The notes under the pieces are model-generated. The model saw nothing but the letters and a program-made list of their open reading frames with translations. It had not been told where the DNA came from and ran no database searches. This document shows, one piece after another, positions 1 to 4,760 of a DNA stretch of 15,113 bases. The translations under genes and the position numbers were made by a program. The DNA is from Methanocalculus sp. (GTDB taxonomy: Archaea > Halobacteriota > Methanomicrobia > Methanomicrobiales > Methanocorpusculaceae): NCBI RefSeq assembly GCF_029762515.1, contig NZ_JARVGN010000005.1, positions 1 through 15,113 on the forward strand, in the 5' to 3' direction. Numbering within the stretch: position 1 is the first letter of the stretch; every line of letters begins with the position of its first letter.

Positions 1-162
1 CACGTTGATCATGCTGATGTGAATGCGGCATTCAATATCGCACTCCGTCAAAAAAGCATGATTGATCATGTACAGAAAGAGATGTACACGATGGGAGCAC
101 TGATACCCCACGACGCAATGCTTGAAGAATGCCTAAGCAACGTCAGAACCCCACGACTTTAG
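1..162 (+). CDS. tnpB: TnpB-like IS200/IS605 family nuclease, C-terminal fragment
   Basis: Open from the first base of the window to TAG at 160-162; 53 codons are visible and the rest lies upstream. The fragment starts HVDHADVNAAFNIALRQ. The D-V-N-A-A-x-N-I core is the RuvC-III segment that follows the zinc finger in TnpB/Fanzor-type RNA-guided nucleases, and its Asp (codon 6) would be a catalytic residue. A 36-residue tail without recognisable motifs follows. In these elements TnpB cuts DNA at sites matching a guide carried by the omega RNA, which derives from the 3' end of the gene and the element's right end. Here the stop codon lies inside the terminal hairpin, as expected for such an element. 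Whether the nuclease is complete and whether a tnpA transposase accompanies it cannot be seen. Confidence 0.85.
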   Translation, partial: HVDHADVNAAFNIALRQKSMIDHVQKEMYTMGALIPHDAMLEECLSNVRTPRL

Positions 163-169
163 TCGTGGG
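150..169 (+). repeat. IS200/IS605 right-end hairpin (probable omega-RNA 3' stem)
   Basis: A perfect 8-bp stem, CCCACGAC / GTCGTGGG, with a TTTA loop. It contains the tnpB stop codon. Terminal hairpins of exactly this type (a CCACGAC-TTTA-GTCGTGG core) are common at the right end of IS605-family elements, where they are recognised by the Y1 transposase and folded into the 3' part of the omega RNA. The element boundary should lie within a few bases to some tens of bases downstream. Confidence 0.75.
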
Positions 170-172
170 AGT

Positions 173-439
173 ATGTCAGATGAGAATCTCGAGGTTTCCA
201 GGAGCTGCCGTGATCTGCAATATCAAACTCTTGAAAAACAGGACCAGATGCTCGAAATCAGTACAGCATCACTTCAGAATGGAAAAGAGATCCGAAATGA
301 GGTACGAGAGTTCCGAAAAGATGCAAAATCATATCTCGATGATGAATTCAGGGAGATCAGAAAGAAGCTGACATCCATCGAAGATGCACTTGCACGGGCT
401 GGAATTCAGGTATCATACCCGATTAGGTATAATACCTGA
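173..439 (+). CDS. Short coiled-coil reading frame abutting the IS end; probable tail of an interrupted gene
   Basis: Eighty-eight codons from ATG 173 to TGA 437-439, beginning 3 nt after the IS hairpin. The product is almost wholly charged helix. A run resembling a heptad linker (QTLEKQDQMLE, residues about 18-28) and a basic/acidic helix (EIRNEVREFRKDAKSYLDDEFREIRKK in two pieces, residues about 39-65) suggest a coiled coil. There is no signal peptide or membrane segment. Such 'LEKQDQ...' helices occur as C-terminal tails of methanogen proteins, for example acylphosphatase-like ones; that link is from memory and uncertain. No convincing Shine-Dalgarno sequence is placed for ATG 173: the GGGAG before it is part of the IS hairpin region and only 2 nt away. 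The frame is open upstream back to a stop at 134, inside tnpB. I read it as the 3' remnant of a gene split or abutted by the element, possibly not expressed. Confidence 0.4.
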   Translation: MSDENLEVSRSCRDLQYQTLEKQDQMLEISTASLQNGKEIRNEVREFRKDAKSYLDDEFREIRKKLTSIEDALARAGIQVSYPIRYNT

Positions 440-453
440 TTAGACATAATGCC
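420..453. repeat. Two degenerate 17-nt tandem units
   Basis: CGATTAGGTATAATACC (420-436) is followed directly by TGATTAGACATAATGCC (437-453) and then the first bases of a third unit (CGAT). The first unit contains an AGGTAT-A-ATACCT inverted repeat (425-437). It overlaps the end of the coiled-coil frame, so it may be only a local duplication. The rest of the gap up to 563 is AT-rich and holds no gene I can support. Confidence 0.4.
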
Positions 454-563
454 CGATGCGTTCTCCAGCTCATTCCCGATAATAATTGTTCATTCTCTCT
501 TTCTTTATAAAAATCCCAATTCTCCCTTTGCTCATCGAAATCCAGGATATCCGCTTCTTCCCC

Positions 564-1499
564 CTAAATCTTTGCCTGCTCCACAAACCATTTGACCGTC
601 TCTTTGAGCCCCTCTTCCAGTGTAAAGCCGGGATCATACCCAAATGCCGCTTTGGCTCGTGAGATATCGGCAAGCGAGTCCCGGATATCACCCTCCCGCA
701 GCGGCTCATAGATCGGCTCTGCGTGGGTGCCGATGATCTCCATTAACATCTCCGCGAGTTCGTTTAAGCTGATCCTCCTTCCGCAGGCGATATTATAGAC
801 GCCGGTCGCCTCGCTCTCCATCGCCTTTACATTCGCCTGGATGACATCTTTGATGAAGGTGAAGTCCCGGGTCTGGCCGCCGTCACCATAGATGATCGGC
901 GGTTTTCCACCGAGCAGCCGGGTGATGAACTTCGGGATCACCGCCGCGTACTCGGATGCCGGATCCTGCCGGGGTCCGAAGACATTGAAGTACCTGAGGA
1001 AAACCGTCTGGATTCCATAGAGCTCATAAAAGACCTTCCCATAGTACTCGTCTGCGAGCTTGGAGACGGCATAGGGGGAGAGTGGGTTTGGGATCATCCC
1101 CTCCTCTTTTGGCAGCGTCGGGGTATCGCCGTACACCGAGGAGGAAGATGCGGTGACCATTTTCCGAACACCATTCTCCTTTGCCGCCTGAAGCAGCACC
1201 AGGGTGCCGGTGACATTCGCCTCATTCGTCGTCAGGGGATCCTTCACCGAGCGGGGGACAGAGGGGATCGCCGCCTGGTGGAAGATGCCGTCAATTTCGC
1301 GGGTGATCTCCTTCATCAGCCCAAAATCGGTGATGCTCCCCTCAACGAACGTGACGTTTTTGTGCTCGCGGAGATCGGCCACATTCGCGGATCTGCCGGT
1401 TGCGAAATTATCGATGATGGTGATGTCATGATCCTCAGCCAGATGATCTGCCAGATTCGAACCGATGAACCCGGCACCGCCGGTGATGAGATAGCGCAT
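564..1499 (-). CDS. NAD-dependent UDP-sugar 4-epimerase (extended SDR; GalE/WbpP type)
   Basis: 311 aa, typical length for the family. The Rossmann NAD-binding motif GGAGFIGS is at residues 7-14 and the catalytic set is Ser119-121 (ASSSSVYG), Tyr143 and Lys147 (SPYAVSK). The segments HQAAIPSVPRSVKDP (74-88), RYFNVFGPRQDP and the late EGDIRDSLADISRA resemble UDP-N-acetylglucosamine 4-epimerases (WbpP-like) more than classic GalE. Such enzymes interconvert UDP-GlcNAc/UDP-GalNAc or UDP-Glc/UDP-Gal for surface glycans and protein N-glycosylation in the cytoplasm; the exact substrate is an inference. ATG at 1499 is chosen because a TATA-like box sits about 28 nt upstream, which fits leaderless or near-leaderless initiation; no strong Shine-Dalgarno is present. 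The gene upstream on the same strand (a membrane protein ending at 1569) is 69 nt away and the gap holds its own promoter, so co-transcription is not required. Confidence 0.9.
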   Translation of the reverse strand: MRYLITGGAGFIGSNLADHLAEDHDITIIDNFATGRSANVADLREHKNVTFVEGSITDFGLMKEITREIDGIFHQAAIPSVPRSVKDPLTTNEANVTGTLVLLQAAKENGVRKMVTASSSSVYGDTPTLPKEEGMIPNPLSPYAVSKLADEYYGKVFYELYGIQTVFLRYFNVFGPRQDPASEYAAVIPKFITRLLGGKPPIIYGDGGQTRDFTFIKDVIQANVKAMESEATGVYNIACGRRISLNELAEMLMEIIGTHAEPIYEPLREGDIRDSLADISRAKAAFGYDPGFTLEEGLKETVKWFVEQAKI

Positions 1500-1523
1500 A
1501 GAGATTCATTGGATTCCGGGTGT

Positions 1524-1530
1524 GAATAAA
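1524..1530 (-). promoter_or_regulatory. TATA-like box of the epimerase gene
   Basis: On the minus strand GGTTTATTC, with TTTATTC at 1530-1524 centred about 28 nt before ATG 1499. A similar AGGTTTATTACA precedes the next gene on this strand. Spacing predicts a transcript starting at or within a few bases of the start codon. Confidence 0.45.
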
Positions 1531-1541
1531 CCATTCGAAAA

Positions 1542-1556
1542 CGATCCCAGGGATCG
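1542..1556. promoter_or_regulatory. Perfect palindrome upstream of the epimerase promoter
   Basis: CGATCCC-A-GGGATCG: 7-bp arms around one base. It lies about 12 nt upstream of the TATA-like box and 12 nt past the stop of the DUF457 gene. It could be a dimeric regulator's operator or an RNA hairpin at the end of the upstream transcript. No T-run follows it on the minus strand (GTTTTCG only), so a classical terminator is weakly supported. Confidence 0.35.
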
Positions 1557-1568
1557 CCATTGCCCGGT

Positions 1569-2285
1569 TCAATTGTATTCTGCTTGTGAAAGATGCCTTA
1601 TTGGAATGCAAACGAACACCAGGCCGCACCAGATGAATGCGAGGCTGACGATCAGGGGGTCGCCGCCGTTGACAAGCGGCAAGAGATGGCTGCTCTCAAT
1701 CCGGGTGATATTGAATACCAGAAGAAGGCCGAGACCGAACATGACAATCCCGACAAAACTCATACAATGCAATTTTATCCGCGAGAGAGTCCTGAAATAA
1801 CTCTCCTTTCGTCCGGTGAGATCGGCAAGCATCAGGAGAGCTCCAGGTATGAGGATGCAGGCGGCAATCCACTCCTGTGGAGCGGCAAGTGAGTTCCAGA
1901 AGGAATGGATAAAAAAATCCGGAAGCATCTTTGCTGGAAAAGGTCCGTATAGAGGATAATACCAGGTTATGGGTATCTCCCACATAGAATCAAGTGCCTG
2001 ATGAAGGAGCACCCCGATGCTAAGACCAAAAAGGAGTATAGATCCCCTGTATTTCCATAGGAGAAAACCAAAAATGAGTAAAATTGCGAAAAATATAAGC
2101 GAATGCCCGATAATTCTCCCATACCCGATAGTCGCGGCAAAGAGGATGTGCCCAAGCGGCTTATCGATCAGATCGGGGAGGATGCTCCCGACTGCAACCG
2201 GAAGAAACCAGCGGCGCGATCGAAGAACCTCTGAGAGAAAGAGGCCGGTTGCCACACCCACCAGCAGATGAAAGAAGAAGAACAT
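1569..2285 (-). CDS. Polytopic membrane protein, DUF457/YdjM-like putative metal-dependent hydrolase
   Basis: 238 aa with about five to six hydrophobic segments, so an integral membrane protein. The N-terminal half has the scattered His/Asp pattern of the YdjM/DUF457 family: His6 in the first helix, GSILPDLIDKP (Asp38, Asp41), GH (His46), GHS (His61) and HQALD (around residue 105). In that family these residues are proposed to bind metal at the membrane; the substrate is unknown, and bacterial members are annotated as membrane-bound hydrolases. The C-terminal part is two or three plain transmembrane helices separated by a charged loop (TGRKESYFRTLSR). ATG 2285 begins MFFFFHLL directly with the family's first helix. 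A TATA-like box at 2311-2320 lies about 30 nt upstream. The gene is monocistronic or followed at 69 nt by the epimerase. Confidence 0.8.
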   Translation of the reverse strand: MFFFFHLLVGVATGLFLSEVLRSRRWFLPVAVGSILPDLIDKPLGHILFAATIGYGRIIGHSLIFFAILLIFGFLLWKYRGSILLFGLSIGVLLHQALDSMWEIPITWYYPLYGPFPAKMLPDFFIHSFWNSLAAPQEWIAACILIPGALLMLADLTGRKESYFRTLSRIKLHCMSFVGIVMFGLGLLLVFNITRIESSHLLPLVNGGDPLIVSLAFIWCGLVFVCIPIRHLSQAEYN

Positions 2286-2310
2286 CCAATCCAGATCTTT
2301 TATCTCTCAA

Positions 2311-2320
2311 TGTAATAAAC
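2311..2320 (-). promoter_or_regulatory. TATA-like box of the DUF457 gene
   Basis: Minus strand GTTTATTACA, centred about 30 nt before ATG 2285. It is close in sequence to the box in front of the epimerase gene. Confidence 0.4.
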
Positions 2321-2342
2321 CTGGCATAGTGTTGCTAATTTT

Positions 2343-2388
2343 GAGATCCAGAGGGGATGGGCGGTCAACTCCGGGGGGACAAGGGGTC
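2343..2388 (-). repeat. Repeat family R, solo end fragment (R1b)
   Basis: The stretch GAGGGGATGGGCGGTC... ending in GGGGTC matches, with substitutions, the terminal 45 bases of the copy ending at 3797. It is the outer GC-rich end (module X) without the remainder, in the inverted orientation. Copies at 9645, 10171 and 11469 begin with the complement (GACCC...CTCG). Confidence 0.6.
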
Positions 2389-2428
2389 AATCCCTGAGAT
2401 CAGCTCGCGGTTTTCGCATTCAGTCACT

Positions 2429-2686
2429 AGCGTTTACAGGCAGCTTTCATCTCGTATTCGCATCTGTTGTCCTGTGACACTCTTCCCGCAGGCAAACCCC
2501 CCTGCCCCCTTCACCTGAAGGGGGGGAATGAGGATAGCATGGGGGTCCGGATAAATCGCGGGGAGCGCCGTTAGGTGGTTCGGGTGAGGGTAAGCCCATG
2601 GAGGCGTTGTGCAGGAGATGGTATGCCAGCGATTGCAGGCTGGCGGTGTTTCCCCTCTCAAATGGGGGCGGCAGAGCGCGTCAAAC
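2429..2686 (-). repeat. Repeat family R, copy R1 (inverted orientation, module Y)
   Basis: Begins AGCGTTTACAGGCAG, the complement of the end found at 10091-10105 and 11881-11895, and runs to GCGCGTCAAA. It contains the family's palindrome CCCCCTTCA-CC-TGAAGGGGG (2505-2524), the phrase ATGGGGGTCCGGATAAATCGC, GGGTGAGGGTAAGC and GCGATTGCAGGC. It is more diverged than the copies at 9645 and 11469, especially in the first 70 bases. Module X is missing at its inner end. It lies downstream of the hicBA genes, which sit between it and copy R2. Reading frames inside it are not conserved between copies. Confidence 0.85.
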
Positions 2687-2910
2687 TTTAATGGAGAGCA
2701 GCTTTTCAGCCGATATGTTGCTCAGGAGAATAATTGAGATTACATGAGAGATTCCGGATAGGGAGGCAGATAAGAAGAACCCTGTACTATCGTTGAAAGT
2801 CTCCAATCGTATTGCGGATGATGATATCCTTGATAAATCATGGTAAGAATGAAGAGAGTGACGAAGATTGTATTCTAAAGTAAAGTTTGAAATGATGACG
2901 AAGAGTATAA
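2687..2910. other. Gap with no supported feature
   Basis: Between repeat copy R1 and the end of hicA. AT-rich, with only short frames such as a 24-codon stretch ending at about 2847. I see no RNA gene or repeat. It could be remnants of an older gene, but nothing recognisable. Confidence 0.4.
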
Positions 2911-3152
2911 TTAAAGAAATAAATTAATAATTTCGCGTTTTGTCATATTGTTATGGGTTGCAATATCATGTAAGATAGCATTTAAAATACGCTTTTGCTG
3001 TTCTTTCCGAAATGGAATAATAATGATATGTTCTCCCTGGTCAGTTTTTTTACCATTTTAATGTGGCTTCCCCGTTGCTGGACAACAGAATAACCAAGTT
3101 TTGTAAGGACTCTGATGATATCAGTGCTGCTAACAACCGGAAGATGAGGCAA
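2911..3152 (-). pseudogene. hicA: HicA-type mRNA interferase toxin, reading frame interrupted by -1 shift at an A7 run
   Basis: Read from TTG at 3152-3150, the first 36 codons give LPHLPVVSSTDIIRVLTKLGY, then SVVQQRGSHIKMVKK. This is the HicA dsRBD-like fold with the catalytic-type His in G-S-H (His30). The zero frame then runs into unrelated residues and stops at 2982-2984. If one A is re-read in the seven-A run (plus-strand T at 3045-3051), the protein continues TDQGEHIIIIPFRKEQQKRIL, then NAILHDIATHNNMTKREIINLFL, to TAA at 2911-2913: 80 aa, normal HicA length and ending. HicA cleaves mRNA and is held inactive by HicB. The run is A-AAA-AAA in frame, a canonical -1 slippery heptamer, so recoding, true decay or a homopolymer sequencing error are all possible. 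TTG is the only start codon that keeps the conserved PVVS segment; the gene overlaps the 3' end of hicB by 23 nt, implying coupled translation. Confidence 0.85.
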
Positions 3153-3354
3153 TGTGATGCACCTGATGTGTAGTCCGGGTCTCTATTGTGATCTCTTCTC
3201 CAGGTTTTATTTCATCTTCAAAATATAAAAATACGGCTTCTTCAATGTTTTTGAGCAGCTCTTCGAATGTTTTCCCATCGGTAAAAATACTCAATCCGAT
3301 TGCGTTGGCTGACCAGTATCCATCTTCACAGATAGTTTCAAATAGCACCATCAT
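3130..3354 (-). CDS. hicB: HicB-type antitoxin, short form
   Basis: 74 aa. The segment ICEDGYWSANAIGLSIFTDG (residues 8-27), then KTFEELLKNIEEAVFLYFEDE, follows the HicB pattern of a degraded RNase-H-like fold: beta strand 'DG-Y-A', a turn with 'G-T/K-T-EE', then a helix ending L/F-Y-x-E. This partial fold blocks the HicA active site. The remaining 25 residues hold no ribbon-helix-helix or HTH domain, so this HicB probably does not bind DNA by itself (inference). ATG 3354 is followed at once by a second ATG (3351). A Shine-Dalgarno GGAG (minus strand, 3366-3363) lies 8 nt before the first, which decides the start. Order hicB then hicA with a 23-nt overlap means both come from one transcript. 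A TATA-like TTATTTAG at 3405-3398 is a possible promoter. The pair lies between two copies of repeat family R. Confidence 0.8.
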   Translation of the reverse strand: MMVLFETICEDGYWSANAIGLSIFTDGKTFEELLKNIEEAVFLYFEDEIKPGEEITIETRTTHQVHHIASSSGC

Positions 3355-3439
3355 GATGCATTCTCCATTCTCTTATTGTCAATATGGAATGTCAATGCTA
3401 AATAACTGTTGAAGAAAGTGCTCCACCCGGCATGGGTAA

Positions 3440-3797
3440 TCATTGCAATCCCCCCTATCCACCTTCTCCTGAAGGGGGAGTGAGGATAGTATGGGGGTCC
3501 GGATAAATCGCAGGAAGCGCCGGTACGTGGTTCGGGTGAGGGTAAGCTCACAGAAGTGCGGTGTAAGAGATGGTACGGCAGCGATTGCAGGTGGGTGGTG
3601 TTCCTCTTCTCAAATGGGAGCGGCAGGGCGCGTCAAAAATTGATTTTTGCATCGGATGGAGACCCGGTACAACAGCATAAGCGCGGGAGCGCTTCCATCC
3701 TCTCGGCGGGGTGGTGAGCCCCGCCTGGTGGCCGCCAGGCCGCCTACTCCGAGAACCGGAGGGGATGGGCGGTGCCCCCCCGGAGGGGCGAGGGGTC
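3440..3797 (-). repeat. Repeat family R, copy R2 (inverted, modules Y and X)
   Basis: Matches R1 through the phrases GAAGGGGGAGTGAGGATAG, ATGGGGGTCCGGATAAATCGC in two parts, GGTTCGGGTGAGGGTAAGC and GCGATTGCAGG. It then continues into module X: ACAGCATAAGCGCGGGAGCG, a hairpin GGCGGGG-TGGTGAG-CCCCGCC, CGAGAACCGGAGGGGATGGG, and the end GGGGTC at 3797. The outer 70 bases of module Y present in R3 and R5 are missing or unrecognisable. It lies immediately upstream of hicB (promoter side) and the same way round as R1. The 43 bases between 3797 and 3840 and the stretch to 3874 show nothing I recognise. Confidence 0.85.
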
Positions 3798-3874
3798 AGG
3801 ACTAATGCTGTAACAAATTGCTACACCAACAACACACCGCTTACGATCAACTCCTGACTATCAACTCCCCTTGA

Positions 3875-4196
3875 TCATCAACAGTGATCCCTGAGGTGAC
3901 GGCATCACATTTCACTGATACCAATCTCAGCCTGATCGTCGACCAGGTTGATACAAACATCCTCTATGATTCTGATCCGGAACAGATCGGACTATCAATT
4001 GATGAATCAGATCTATTCCGCATCCCCCACCCTGCATACCATGGTCGGGAAGAAGAGGGTGAACCCGACCGGAACAGAAACGTACGAATTCGTCAATCCG
4101 GTATCTGGCGAGATTGTGAAGAAAGAGATCGTCTGGACAACAGTTGTTCTTCACCATACCGAATGGAGGGTCTCGGTCTTCTGGTTGATCCAGTGA
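3875..4196 (+). pseudogene. Decayed C-terminal fragment of an extracytoplasmic (Cache-like) sensor domain
   Basis: Two consecutive pieces in different frames read as one domain. The first (from about 3884) gives VTASHFTDTNLSLIVDQVDT, then NILYDSDPEQIGLSIDESDLF. The second, one frame over from about 4020, gives PTLHTMVGKKRVNPTGTETY, then EFVNPVSGEIVKKEIVWTTV and VLHHTEWRVSVFW, ending at TGA 4196. The pattern 'ILYDxDPxQIG ... GTxxYxF ... VKKxxVWxTVxLHxTEWR' resembles the C-terminal half of Cache/PAS-like periplasmic sensor domains in methanogens (family recall, not searched). The frame switch lies between about 4010 and 4040; the 5' part is cut by a stop at 3872-3874, near the end of repeat copy R2. 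No start or Shine-Dalgarno sequence is apparent. I regard it as a remnant. Confidence 0.5.
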
Positions 4197-4235
4197 ATCT
4201 CTTCTTTCAAGGATTTTCTTCACATACAAGATTCA

Positions 4236-4243
4236 TTTTTTAT
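4236..4243 (+). promoter_or_regulatory. TATA-like box of the GyrI-like gene
   Basis: TTTTTTAT centred about 27 nt before ATG 4267, predicting a leaderless or near-leaderless transcript. The same T-rich stretch could also end a transcript from upstream. Confidence 0.4.
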
Positions 4244-4266
4244 CCTACTGATACAGATAATCATCC

Positions 4267-4734
4267 ATGCGATCTATACTGACCGTTGATGCCCCCACCC
4301 AGAAGGTGATTGGGATCAGGCGAACAGGACGTTATGAAGAGATTGGATCGATGATTATGGAGCTTGCATCATTCATCGAAGAACACAAAATCACTGTCAT
4401 CGGTCCTCCCGCATTCATCTGCCATGAAGAGAGCCTGAATGCTGTGCAGTCGGCAGCAGAAGCCGGAAGTGCAGATATTGAAGTTGCCTTTCCAATTGAA
4501 GGGGAAGGGAGGGGAAGCGGCGATATCCGTATCTATGAGCTCCCCGGCGGACAGATGGTTCGGATCATCCATATGGGACCATACCGTGAGTTGCCGGATA
4601 CCTATCAGGAACTCTTCAGGTGGCTTGGAGATAATCATCTCGTCATAACCGGGCCAATCCGGGAAGTCTATATCAATGATCCAAAGACCACTGAAGAGGA
4701 TCTTCTGGTGACCTGGATCTATGCCCCAATCTGA
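4267..4734 (+). CDS. GyrI-like small-molecule-binding domain protein (AraC effector-binding fold)
   Basis: 155 aa, a complete stand-alone GyrI-like/SOUL-type domain of two repeats. Visible features are the opening APTQKVIGIRRTGRYEEIGS (residues 9-28) with the R-x-x-G-x-Y-E-E-I motif, the central FPIEGEGRGSGDIRIYELPG, the second-repeat strand VRIIHMGPYRELPDTYQELF, the segment ITGPIREVYINDP and the closing EEDLLVTWIYAPI with the conserved late Glu. Such domains bind hydrophobic or cationic ligands, either fused to AraC/MerR regulators or free. No DNA-binding domain is attached here, so the protein could sequester or sense a ligand; the ligand is unknown. The start is the ATG downstream of a TATA-like box, with no Shine-Dalgarno sequence. 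The histidine-kinase gene begins 26-35 nt after its stop on the same strand, and the two may share transcription. Confidence 0.8.
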   Translation: MRSILTVDAPTQKVIGIRRTGRYEEIGSMIMELASFIEEHKITVIGPPAFICHEESLNAVQSAAEAGSADIEVAFPIEGEGRGSGDIRIYELPGGQMVRIIHMGPYRELPDTYQELFRWLGDNHLVITGPIREVYINDPKTTEEDLLVTWIYAPI

Positions 4735-4740
4735 TTTTTG

Positions 4741-4747
4741 TAATTAA
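4741..4747 (+). promoter_or_regulatory. Possible TATA-like box of the kinase gene
   Basis: TAATTAA centred about 26 nt before ATG 4770, which would give a leaderless start at that codon. It is short and AT-rich, so the support is weak. Confidence 0.25.
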
Positions 4748-4760
4748 CGGCATAATCCTG

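Noticed and set aside
2434..2661. Open reading frames inside the R repeats (also 3351-3551 minus, 9540-9851, 9739-10020, 10169-10408, 11567-11890)
   Set aside because: Frames differ between copies, residues are low-complexity Pro/Arg/Cys, and similarity between copies is at DNA level with indels that break the frames.
3884..4282. 132-aa frame as an intact gene
   Set aside because: Only its first 45 residues look protein-like; the rest is out of frame with the recognisable second half, so I call a decayed fragment instead.
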